In this document: positions 45,989 through 54,380 of the stretch, one piece after another
Numbering within the stretch: the first letter of the stretch is position 1
Layout: each line of letters begins with the position of its first letter
Notes under the pieces: generated by a model
Seen by the model: the letters and a program-made list of their open reading frames with translations, nothing else
Databases searched by the model: none
What the model was told of the DNA's origin: nothing
Assembly: GCA_001464575.1 (NCBI GenBank)
Contig: LNFE01000200.1
Span: 1 to 64,000, forward strand
Source of the DNA: Acidobacteria bacterium Ga0077553
GTDB taxonomy: Bacteria > Acidobacteriota > Terriglobia > Bryobacterales > Bryobacteraceae
DNA: 64,000 nucleotides
Reading direction: 5' to 3'
Position numbers and translations under genes: made by a program

Positions 45989-46741
45989 ATGCTCCGCCGC
46001 ACGTTTCTCTCCGCGCTTCCGCTCGCCGCGCAGATCTCCGGTCTGCACGTGGCCCCGGCTGCGCCCTTCCCCGCCTCGCCGATCTTGTTCAAGTTGCCGG
46101 CCGGGCCCGATGGCATTGCGCTCGCCGCGGTGGGTCTCGAAGTGAAGCCCGGCCCGCTGAAGCTAACGCTCGCCAATGGCGAAACGCACTCCATCCCAAT
46201 CGCGCGGCATCAGTACCGGAGCGGTATCATCACCGTCCCGCCGCAGTTCGTCAGCCCGCCGCCCAAGGTCTTGAAGCGGATTCAGGAAGAAGCCGCCGTG
46301 AAGAAAGAGGTCTTCGCCACGCGCTCCCCTCGGCGGTGGAAGGGCGCGTTCGCCGCGCCCGCCGATACGCCGCAGACCTCGCCCTTCGGCACGCGGCGGA
46401 CCTATAACGGCAAGACGCGCAGCATCCATCAAGGGCTCGACTTCCGCGCCGCCATTGGCACGCCAATCGCCGCCACTCAGGCGGGCAAAGTGCTGATCGC
46501 CCGCGACATGTACTACGAAGGCGGCTTCGTCGTACTCGATCACGGCGAAGGGCTCTTCTCCCTCTACATGCACTTGTCGAAGTTCGAAGTCAAAGAAGGG
46601 GACACCGTCGAGCAGCGGCAACCTATCGCGCTCAGCGGTGGCTCGGGCCGCGTCACGGGCCCGCACCTGCACTTCGGGGTGCAGTGGCAAGGCCTCTACA
46701 TGGAACCGGCGACCTTGTTGAGTCTCCGGTTCCCTGCGTAG
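45989..46741 (+). CDS. M23 family peptidoglycan peptidase, exported
   Basis: 250 residues, starting 12 bases after the NHL gene behind AGGAG. The N-terminus 'MLRRTFLSALPLAAQ' looks like a TAT or Sec signal. The LytM fold is seen in 'HQGLDFRAAIGTPI' (zinc His and Asp), 'SLYMHLSKFEV' and the hallmark 'GPHLHFGVQW'. It should hydrolyse peptide cross-links in murein. An N-terminal beta domain ('AAVGLEVKPGPLKLTLANG') may position the enzyme. It ends seven bases before the convergent DUF4175 gene. Confidence 0.92.
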   Translation: MLRRTFLSALPLAAQISGLHVAPAAPFPASPILFKLPAGPDGIALAAVGLEVKPGPLKLTLANGETHSIPIARHQYRSGIITVPPQFVSPPPKVLKRIQEEAAVKKEVFATRSPRRWKGAFAAPADTPQTSPFGTRRTYNGKTRSIHQGLDFRAAIGTPIAATQAGKVLIARDMYYEGGFVVLDHGEGLFSLYMHLSKFEVKEGDTVEQRQPIALSGGSGRVTGPHLHFGVQWQGLYMEPATLLSLRFPA

Positions 46742-46748
46742 CTGTTAC

Positions 46749-49700
46749 CTATTTCTTCGCCGTCCCGCGGCTCAGGCGCCGGAAGTAATCGGCGACCTGG
46801 TCGGCGTAGCCGGCCGGGATCCGCTCCTGGACTCCGCTGCGAACGTTGCCCGTCTGCTGGCCTTCAAGCTCCCGTCGAAGTTTCAGTTCGAGCTGTTCGA
46901 GGCTGGGGAGGAACTGCGTCCGGATCTGTTCGAGCAAGGCAGGGTTACCCTCGAACTTGTTCGGATCGAGCTTCTGCATCTCGCGGATCATCGCATCGAT
47001 TTCGCGCTGCGTCTCCGGAGACTCGCCCGCGGAGGCGCGCAGCTCGTTTAAGCTCTGCATCCCTTCGCGCCACGCCCGATTCGCGCCGCCAGCCATCGAT
47101 TGGAATGTCCGGTCGCCGCGATTGATTGCGGACATGCCACGTTCATCGCCCCGTTGGCCACCGGCCGTCTGCTGCCCTTCCCGGTCGCCGGGCTGCTGTC
47201 CGCCGCCGCGCTGTCCGCCTTGGCCTTGTTGACCCTGTTGACCACCCTGGCCCTGCTGTCCTTGCTGGCCACCTTGTCCCTGTTGGCCCTGCTGACCTTG
47301 ACCTTGCTGGCCCTGTTGGCCCTGCCCTTGCTGGCCCTGTTGGCCCTGCCCTTGCTGGCCCTGCTGGCCCTGCCCTTGCTGGCCCTGCTGGCCCTGCTGG
47401 CCTTGCTGACCTTGCCTGCCCTGTTGGCCCTGTTGGCCTTGCTGCTGGCCCTGTTGACCCTGGCCTTGCTGCTGCCCTTGTTGGCCCCGCGCCGTCATCT
47501 GCCGCACCTGCTCCCGCAGCCGCTCGACTCCCGCCAAACCCTGTTCCATCTTGGTGCCCTGCTGCCCCGGCTTGTCCATTGCTTCCTGCGCCGCGCCGAT
47601 CTTCTCGCGCAGCTTCTGCATGTCCTTAGCGAGCGATTCTTCCCGCTGGCCCAAATACGGAGCCAGACCCTGGTTGAAATACTGCGCACCGTACTTCATC
47701 CGTATCGCCATCTGGTCCTGCTGCATCTGCCCCAAAGCCTCCCGCAACTTCCGGGCGGCCTCTTTGTTCGAGCCCTGCATCTCACCCACAGCCTGCTGCA
47801 TGTCCCGCTCCAGCTGCGCGATCTTCTCGCCCATCTGCTGTTTGGTCCGGCCCATCTGCCGCTGGATCTCCATCTTCTGGCCCTGCTGAGCCCGCTCGCC
47901 AGGCTTCGAGCCGAACTCCTTCTGAATCTGATCCGACAGCGCCTGCTGCTGCTCGGCCAACTCCTTCGTCCGCTCCGCGATGCTGCCCATCGAACCCGAA
48001 GCCTGTTCCTGCCGCATCCCGCGCAACTGATTGCCAGCTTCGCGCAACTGCTCGGCGGCCCGCTGCTGCTGGTCTTCCCGCTGCATGTTCCGCGTGGCCT
48101 GCTCCAGGCGGTCGATCGCTTCCTTCAGCCGCGGATCCTGTTGCTGCTGCTGCCCCGCCATCTGCTTCAGCCGCGACGACGGCGATGCCTTCTTCGGCGT
48201 CTGGCCCTGTCGCTGCTGCGCCTGCTGACCACCCTGCTGGCCGCTCTGTTCGCCGCCCTGTTGACCCTCTTGCCCCTGCTGGCCTTGCTGGCCCTGTTGC
48301 CCTTGCTGGCCCTGTTGCTGTTGGGACTGCTCGCCGCGAGCCAACTGCTCCATCTGCTTCTTCAACTCTTCGGCTTCCCGCTTCAACTGCTCCTGCTGCC
48401 ACTTCTGCTGGAAGCTCTGCTTACTCTGCTGTTGCTGCTGCGCCAATTCCTGCTGCCGCCGCGCCAACTGCTCCAGCCGCTGCATCGCCTCGTCCACTTC
48501 CTTGGCCCGCTGCTCGGCGGACTGCTGGCTCTGATTCGTCTCGTACTGATTCTTCTCGGTGTCGAGCTCGAGGTCGAACAGGTTCTCGAGGTCGCGTGCC
48601 GCGCCGCCCCCACCGCCGCCACCGCCGCCTTTCTGGCCCATCGCCACCTGAATCTGTTTAAACACGCTCTCGGCCCGCATCAGGTGCTGCAACGCCTGCT
48701 GCTCATGCGGCAACGCGTCCTTGAAGCCCTGCGCCTTCAACTTTTCCGCCGCCACACCCATTGCGGCGACCGCGGAGCTAATGTCTTTCTCAAACTTTTT
48801 GAACTCTTCGTTCGAACCGGAAAGCTCACGCCGGTTCATGCGGGTCGCCAGGTTCTTCGCCTGCTCTTTCAGTTTCGCCTGCGTCTCGGACAGAAACCGA
48901 GCATTCTCCGCCGTCGCCTTCGGCTCGGCAAACCGGTTCCGCAGCTGATTCCACGTCGCGGCGATAATCTCCTTCTGCCGCTTGGTGACATTGTTGTCCT
49001 CCTGCTCGCCGCCGCCCCCACCCCCGCCGCTCTGCTGGCTCTGGGAATACTCCTTTTCAAAGGGCTGGGCTTCGAGGAAATACATGTCCGATTGCGTCGT
49101 CCGGCTCGCGTCCTTCGCCGAAGCCCAGATCGACACCACATCGCCCGGCACCAGCTTGAAATCTTCGAGCGATAACATCGCCTTTCCGTTCACGGTTTTC
49201 GCATTCGGCTGGGTCAACAGGTTAATCGACTTCTCTTCTCCGCCATTCACCGAATAGAACAGCTTTACCTCACGCAAGCCGAAGTCGTCGGAGGCTTCGA
49301 CTTCAATCGGCACCTCTTCAATCGGGCTCACCTTCGCATCCTTACCCGGCTTCCGGACTTTGAGAATCGCCTCTTCGTCCTTGCGCGCTTCAATGAAGTA
49401 GTCGTCGCTCAGGCGTACCACTTCGCTCGGCTCCACGGCCGCAACGTGGTATACGCCGTCTTTCTCGATCTTCACCTTGGCGGTCGCCCAGTTTCCGTTG
49501 CCCGGCGCGAGGGGCACCTGCTTTTCGCCATCGATGAACAGCAGTCCCTTCGCCATGGGCTTATCGAACTCCACTTCCACGGTGGCCTCGGTCCCGATCA
49601 ACGCCCGCAGGTCGCCGCCATTCTCCTCCGTCACATTCGGCAGGCCCAAGCCGCGCGGATACTGATAGGTCACCTTGATGCGCTTCACCCCGGGCAGTTC

Positions 49701-50519
49701 CAACGCCGTCAGCTTATACACTGGGCTCTTCACCGGTCCCGCCGCCACGTAATACTCGACAGAATCCGGCAACCCTGCAAACAGGAACTCAAAACCCGTT
49801 CCCTGCAGTTGCGGCTGCATCGCGGATTGTTCCCACTTCGCCGACCCGCCGAACCGCGCAAACAACTGCACCTGTTGCGGTGCAAAGCCCATCACCTGCG
49901 CCGAAACCAGGACGTCCGCTCGCTTCCGCACGCTCTTGTTGCCCGGTTTTACCAGCACTTCATAAAAAGCCGCAGCACCCGGATCCTTCGGCGCGCCCAT
50001 CCACAACAGGCTCGCTCCGTGGCCCATGAAGCCCGGCCCACCCTGAATCAACCAAAACAGAATGCCCACGCCCATCAGAGCCGCCGTGCCAAATGCCGCC
50101 AATCGGGCCGTCGACACGAGAGCCGCCGTACTCGCCGACTGCGCCACGGGCAGGGCGTCCGCAGCAACGAGCTCAAGGAACGGGTCGTTCTTCTCGCGCC
50201 GCTCAATGAAGGTCAAGAGCCGCTCGCGGAACTCGGGAAACGCCGATTCCGCCTGCGTCGCCGCCCGGCGCCGATTGATGCGCAAAAGCGGAATCACAAT
50301 CCCGAACGTGACGGCGAGCGCCAGCGCGACAAACAGGAAGAAGCGCGCCACGCCCATCACCGAATCGGCAAAGGCGAAAGCGTTGGCCACCAGCACAAGT
50401 ACGACCGTCGCCACCAAGGCGACTACGGCCGCCACGGCGGCGCCGCGCGTCCAAGCCGCCAGCCGGAGTCGAGCCTCCAATTGGCGCAGATATTGGTCGA
50501 GTAGTTCCAGAGCACTCAT
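46749..50519 (-). CDS. DUF4175-like membrane protein with long Gln/Gly-rich region
   Basis: 1256 residues. Two or three N-terminal transmembrane segments (about 25-48, 58-80 and 138-158) are followed by beta-rich periplasmic sequence ('FYEVLVKPGNKSVRKRADV', 'PIEVEASDDFGLREVKLFYS'). A long coiled-coil, Gln-rich part starts near residue 500. Two low-complexity Gln/Gly tracts lie near residues 725-768 and 1010-1105. The order matches DUF4175 proteins found beside MoxR and vWA genes. Its ATG overlaps the BatA-like stop (ATGA), so it is the last gene of the coupled cluster. It may be a scaffold in the envelope. Confidence 0.85.
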   Translation of the reverse strand: MSALELLDQYLRQLEARLRLAAWTRGAAVAAVVALVATVVLVLVANAFAFADSVMGVARFFLFVALALAVTFGIVIPLLRINRRRAATQAESAFPEFRERLLTFIERREKNDPFLELVAADALPVAQSASTAALVSTARLAAFGTAALMGVGILFWLIQGGPGFMGHGASLLWMGAPKDPGAAAFYEVLVKPGNKSVRKRADVLVSAQVMGFAPQQVQLFARFGGSAKWEQSAMQPQLQGTGFEFLFAGLPDSVEYYVAAGPVKSPVYKLTALELPGVKRIKVTYQYPRGLGLPNVTEENGGDLRALIGTEATVEVEFDKPMAKGLLFIDGEKQVPLAPGNGNWATAKVKIEKDGVYHVAAVEPSEVVRLSDDYFIEARKDEEAILKVRKPGKDAKVSPIEEVPIEVEASDDFGLREVKLFYSVNGGEEKSINLLTQPNAKTVNGKAMLSLEDFKLVPGDVVSIWASAKDASRTTQSDMYFLEAQPFEKEYSQSQQSGGGGGGGEQEDNNVTKRQKEIIAATWNQLRNRFAEPKATAENARFLSETQAKLKEQAKNLATRMNRRELSGSNEEFKKFEKDISSAVAAMGVAAEKLKAQGFKDALPHEQQALQHLMRAESVFKQIQVAMGQKGGGGGGGGGAARDLENLFDLELDTEKNQYETNQSQQSAEQRAKEVDEAMQRLEQLARRQQELAQQQQQSKQSFQQKWQQEQLKREAEELKKQMEQLARGEQSQQQQGQQGQQGQQGQQGQEGQQGGEQSGQQGGQQAQQRQGQTPKKASPSSRLKQMAGQQQQQDPRLKEAIDRLEQATRNMQREDQQQRAAEQLREAGNQLRGMRQEQASGSMGSIAERTKELAEQQQALSDQIQKEFGSKPGERAQQGQKMEIQRQMGRTKQQMGEKIAQLERDMQQAVGEMQGSNKEAARKLREALGQMQQDQMAIRMKYGAQYFNQGLAPYLGQREESLAKDMQKLREKIGAAQEAMDKPGQQGTKMEQGLAGVERLREQVRQMTARGQQGQQQGQGQQGQQQGQQGQQGRQGQQGQQGQQGQQGQGQQGQQGQGQQGQQGQGQQGQQGQGQQGQQGQGGQQGQQGQGGQQGQQGQGGQRGGGQQPGDREGQQTAGGQRGDERGMSAINRGDRTFQSMAGGANRAWREGMQSLNELRASAGESPETQREIDAMIREMQKLDPNKFEGNPALLEQIRTQFLPSLEQLELKLRRELEGQQTGNVRSGVQERIPAGYADQVADYFRRLSRGTAKK
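47215..47490 (-). repeat. Tandem repeat encoding Gln-Gly tract
   Basis: A 24-base unit encoding QGQQGQQG is repeated several times (clearest at about 47303-47400), flanked by shorter CAG/GGC/CAA variants. The opposite strand is open and reads poly-Leu/Ala, which I regard as a shadow. A second, shorter tract lies near 48216-48345. Confidence 0.85.
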
Positions 50520-52504
50520 GCGGCCTCCTCACGCGTTAAATAGCGTGTTGCATAGATCGATTCAGCAATCGTGATTGCGGCTAACAAAAACAGTAGGTAC
50601 GGCCACAACGGCCAAGGTTCGCGCTTCTGACCGGCCGGCAGCCCGGCGGTATTGGCGGCCGCCTCCGGCACACCAGTCGCCTGCCAGAGCGCAACGGTCT
50701 CCCCGTCGATGCGGTCAAAATCGGACTCCCGCCGGTCTGCGTTCACGGCCACCAGCGTCTGCCGCCCGCTGCTGCGGCGTACTTCGTAGAAGCCTTCTTC
50801 CGCCGGCTGGTAACTGGTCGCTTTGGCGGCTTGGTCCAAGCTCAACGCCCGGTTGCCCTTGGCGTCGACAACTTCCACCGTCACGGCCCGGTCCGTCGCG
50901 GCGCGCAGTTCAATGGTTTCACCAACCACCACTGCCTGCGTCGACTCCTCCTGCCGGCTCAGATACTGCGCCGAGCGTTCGACAAACGGGAGAAACGCCG
51001 GATGGATCGGCAGGTTGTTGCCGAGGTTGTCGAGGCCCGAAGCCAAAACCAGAATGCGCCCGTCCCCGTCCTGCTGTTCGAGCAGGACCGGCTGGCCGGA
51101 GGCTGTCTTCGCCAGCACCTTCGCATTGCCCGGCTCGACCTGCGCCAACTGGTAGAACTTCACGGTCTCTAATCCCGTCGTTTTCTCGACCACGGGATGC
51201 GTCTCGTCTCGCTGGGCGATCGTCTGGAACAACTCTTTCGCCCTGTCCGACAGCCGCGACCCGCTCAGCGCCAAGCCGCTCACCGGCACCTTGTTCGCCA
51301 CGGCCGTATTTGGCCCCACGGCGATCAGCAGATTTCCGCCACCCCTGACGAACTCTTTGAGACTGCTCTCGAGCCCCTGACCCAGGGCCCCCGGATCGGC
51401 CAAGACGACAAACGCTACATTCTGCAGATTCGGCTGCGCGTCCGTCGTCGCCACATCGGCTTTGAACGAGCCCGAGGCCGCCGAATCGAGCGCCGCCGCG
51501 TAGTAGAGTTCACTGCGGTTATCCCGGGGATTCCGCAGAAATACCACCCGCCGCGGATCCGACCGCTCGACGGCAAACCGGGCGGAATCATCATTCGCAA
51601 ACGCATCCGCGCCGTCAATCCGCACTTCGCCCCGCCGCCATCCGTAAGGCGTTTCCAGGCCAATGAACTCCACCGTCGCCCGGCCTGCGGGCGGAATCGT
51701 TACCTCTTTCGAATGGATCTCGCGCCCGTCCACCCACACGGAGACCTTCTTCGCCGCCGCGCCCGTATGAACGCTCGCCACCGTCGCCTGCATCCGTACC
51801 GTCTTCGGATCAAAAATTCTTCCCGGCGTCCGCACCGTCTCAACGTAGAAATTCGGCAGGTCCTTCGAGCCCACCTCATGCACCACCAGCTTCGCATCGG
51901 CCGGCAACTGCAGATCCGCAAACCGACCCGGCAACGAGGTCTTCTGCATGTCGGTATAGAGATGAATTTCCACCGGTGTCCGGTTGGCTTCCGAGATACT
52001 CCGCGCCGTCCGCGCCAGTTCGGCAAAGCTCGACCGTTCATCGCCCGGGGTGATCGCGGCCACCGCCGCGCGTAGCGCCGAAGCGTCCTCGCTGATGGGG
52101 CCCATCTCCCGCGCGCCCGAACCGAAGCTCAGCACCTGCGCCCGCCCCGTCGCCTCGCCCATCGCCGCGCGCTTGGCATCTTCAAGCGCCGTTCCGCGGC
52201 GCATGGAGAACGAGTTGTCCACCGCAATCAACTTCAGCCGCTTGCCCGAAGCGATCGGCACGTTCTGGTCAAAATACGGCTGCGCAAAAGCGATCGCCAA
52301 CAGCAGCAACAGCAGCAGCCGCAGCACCAAAAGTGCTATATAGCGCAAGCGCCGCTGCCGCGTCGACGTCATCGTGCGCTTCTCAAAAAACATCAAGGAC
52401 GGAAACTGCAACGGCGTGTTCTTATGCTGCTGCAACAGGTGCAGCCACACCGGTAGCCCCAACAGGGCCACCCCGCCGAGAAACCATGGCGCCAGAAATG
52501 CCAT
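50516..52504 (-). CDS. BatA-type membrane protein with von Willebrand A domain
   Basis: 662 residues. The N-terminal double-transmembrane BatA domain is plain ('FLAPWFLGGVALLGLPVWLHLL' and 'FPSLMFFEKRTM', then a helix about 58-78). The vWA domain starts 'LKLIAVDNSFSMRRG', a DxSxS-type metal site. A GATase-like Rossmann region follows ('VAFVVLADPGALGQGLESSL'), and a last transmembrane helix near the C-terminus. Such proteins partner MoxR ATPases. It begins directly after the DUF58 stop and overlaps the DUF4175 start. Confidence 0.91.
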   Translation of the reverse strand: MAFLAPWFLGGVALLGLPVWLHLLQQHKNTPLQFPSLMFFEKRTMTSTRQRRLRYIALLVLRLLLLLLLAIAFAQPYFDQNVPIASGKRLKLIAVDNSFSMRRGTALEDAKRAAMGEATGRAQVLSFGSGAREMGPISEDASALRAAVAAITPGDERSSFAELARTARSISEANRTPVEIHLYTDMQKTSLPGRFADLQLPADAKLVVHEVGSKDLPNFYVETVRTPGRIFDPKTVRMQATVASVHTGAAAKKVSVWVDGREIHSKEVTIPPAGRATVEFIGLETPYGWRRGEVRIDGADAFANDDSARFAVERSDPRRVVFLRNPRDNRSELYYAAALDSAASGSFKADVATTDAQPNLQNVAFVVLADPGALGQGLESSLKEFVRGGGNLLIAVGPNTAVANKVPVSGLALSGSRLSDRAKELFQTIAQRDETHPVVEKTTGLETVKFYQLAQVEPGNAKVLAKTASGQPVLLEQQDGDGRILVLASGLDNLGNNLPIHPAFLPFVERSAQYLSRQEESTQAVVVGETIELRAATDRAVTVEVVDAKGNRALSLDQAAKATSYQPAEEGFYEVRRSSGRQTLVAVNADRRESDFDRIDGETVALWQATGVPEAAANTAGLPAGQKREPWPLWPYLLFLLAAITIAESIYATRYLTREEAA

Positions 52505-53395
52505 CTAGAGCCTCCCCTGGCGAACGACGAGAAACTCGCGCAGGCACTCATCGAGCGGCCGGTCCGTGGGCGACAGATGATAGGTCAGCCCCGCCCCCCG
52601 CGCCTTGGTGGCCAGCGCCTCGGTGTGCGCGTCAATCTTGGCCTTGTACTCGTCCCGTGCATATTCCGGCGTCGTTTCAATTGAGGTCTGCGTTTCGCTA
52701 TCGATCAGCAGCATCGGGCCGTCGAACTTCGGCTGCAGCTCCACCGGGTCCAGCACGTGAAACAGCACGACATCATTCCCGCGCCAACGCAGCGGCTCGA
52801 TCGCCTTTACGATCGCCTCCGGGTCCTCGTAGAAGTCGCTGATCACCACCACCATCCCCCGGCGGTTCCGCATCATCTCTTGAAAGTGGTAGAACGGCCG
52901 GCCGAAGTCGGTTCGTTTGCCGGGCTCGGCCTTCTCCAACGCAAACAGCGTCCGCCGCAACTGGCCGCTCCGCGAACTCGGCGTCACAAACTCGCGGATG
53001 TCATCATCAAAAACAAGCACGCCCACGGCATCCCGCTGCTGGCTGCCGAGATACGCGAGCGAGGCGGCCAAGTACCGCGCATAGTCCATCTTTGGAATCG
53101 TATGCGAGCCAAACGCCATCGAGGCCGACGCATCGAGCAGGATGGTCAACCGAGAATTCGTCTCGCCCTTGAACTTCTTGAGATACGTCCGCTCGGTCCG
53201 GGCAAACACGTTCCAGTCCACGTGCCGCAGGTCGTCGCCCGGGGTGTACATCCGATACTCGGCGAACTCCTGCGAAAAGCCGAAGTGCGGCGACTGATGC
53301 AGGCCCGAGATGAACCCATCGACCACAGTCTTCGCCACCAACTCCAGATTCGAGATGGCCGCGAGCACGCCGGGTTGGAGGAAGCGCTGGTCCAT
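52505..53395 (-). CDS. DUF58 domain protein
   Basis: 296 residues. DUF58 is a degenerate vWA-related domain that nearly always sits next to moxR. The signature 'FSQEFAEYRMYTPGDDLRHVDWNVFARTE' region is clear (here split over two segments: 'GDDLRHVDWNVFARTE' and 'YLKKFKGETN'), followed by 'TILLDASASMAFG'. No transmembrane segment is seen, so it is cytosolic or membrane-associated. It starts five bases after the moxR remnant and ends with no gap before the BatA-type gene. Confidence 0.93.
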   Translation of the reverse strand: MDQRFLQPGVLAAISNLELVAKTVVDGFISGLHQSPHFGFSQEFAEYRMYTPGDDLRHVDWNVFARTERTYLKKFKGETNSRLTILLDASASMAFGSHTIPKMDYARYLAASLAYLGSQQRDAVGVLVFDDDIREFVTPSSRSGQLRRTLFALEKAEPGKRTDFGRPFYHFQEMMRNRRGMVVVISDFYEDPEAIVKAIEPLRWRGNDVVLFHVLDPVELQPKFDGPMLLIDSETQTSIETTPEYARDEYKAKIDAHTEALATKARGAGLTYHLSPTDRPLDECLREFLVVRQGRL

Positions 53396-53400
53396 GAGAT

Positions 53401-54380
53401 TTAATCGCGCGGTACGGGAACGCTCTCAATCATCTTGGCGAGCACGGTATCGGCCGTCATCTTGTCCGACTCCGCATGGAAGTTCAGCAGTACGCGATGC
53501 CGCAGAATCGGCGTGGCCATAGCGCGGATATCTTCGTAGGAAACGTGATACCGCTTCTGCATCAGGGCCCGTGCCTTCGAAGCGAGCACGATATTCTGAA
53601 TGGCGCGGACGCTGGCGCCAAAGTTCAGATACTTCTTCACGATGTCCGGCGCCAACGCGCCACGCTCTCGGCCACCGGCACCATGCGCACCAGCTCCTGC
53701 ATGGAGAGAATCTCTTCGGCCGTCGTGATCGGTTCGGCGTCGTCGGTCTTCACGCCCGTCGTCATCGTCAGCACCTGTAGCTCTTGCTCGGCCGGCAGGT
53801 AGTCGAGCAGCACGTTGAACAGGAAGCGGTCGAGCTGCGCTTCTGGCAGCGGATACGTGCCTTCGAGTTCAATCGGGTTCTGCGTCGCCAGCACAAAGAA
53901 TGGCTTCGGCAGCGTGTATTGATGCCCGCGCACGGTGCAGCACTTCTCCTGCATCGCTTCGAGCAGGGCGGCTTGGGTCTTCGGCGGGGTGCGGTTGATT
54001 TCGTCCGCCAGCAGAATGTTCGTGAAGATTGGCCCTTCGACGAAGGTCCAGACGCGGCGCCCGGTGGTCGAATCCTCTTCGATGATGTCGGTGCCGGTGA
54101 TGTCGGTCGGCATCAGGTCCGGGGTGAACTGGATGCGCTTAAAGGTCAGGCCCAGGGTGGTGGCCACCGTCCGCACCAGCAGCGTTTTTGCCGTTCCGGG
54201 CATACCGGTAATCAGGCAATGGCCGTCCACGAAGAGCGCGATCAACACCTGGTCGATCACGTCATTCTGGCCGACGATGACGCGGCGCACCTGCTCCACG
54301 ATCCGTGCTTCAGCTTTTTGGAACCGCTCGACCCGAGCCCGAAGCTCCGACGTATCGAGGGTAGAAAGGGTAGTGGACAT
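53401..54380 (-). pseudogene. MoxR-family AAA+ ATPase broken by a frame-changing deletion
   Basis: The first frame (54380-53637) gives 247 residues with Walker A 'GMPGTAKT' (59-66), Walker B 'ILLADEINR' and '[18 protein letters not shown]', then leaves the family at '[14 protein letters not shown]'. The lid domain continues in the -1 frame ('[18 protein letters not shown]' to 'VLRHRVLLNFHAES') up to 53401. In intact relatives about 17 residues stand between 'VAESVA' and 'APD', so a deletion of 3n+1 bases near 53655-53670 explains both the gap and the shift. No slippery heptamer is visible. The ATPase half may still be made, but without its lid. Confidence 0.85.

Noticed and set aside
47100-49175. 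691-residue plus-strand open frame rich in Leu
   Set aside because: It is the exact antisense of the Gln/Gly-rich DUF4175 gene. Leu/Ala runs mirror CAG/GGC codons and there is no start signal or family match.
53637-53670. Programmed -1 frameshifting in MoxR (and at 55790-55883 in the TPR gene)
   Set aside because: No slippery heptamer or following hairpin is visible, and residues normally present at the junctions are missing, which fits deletion better.
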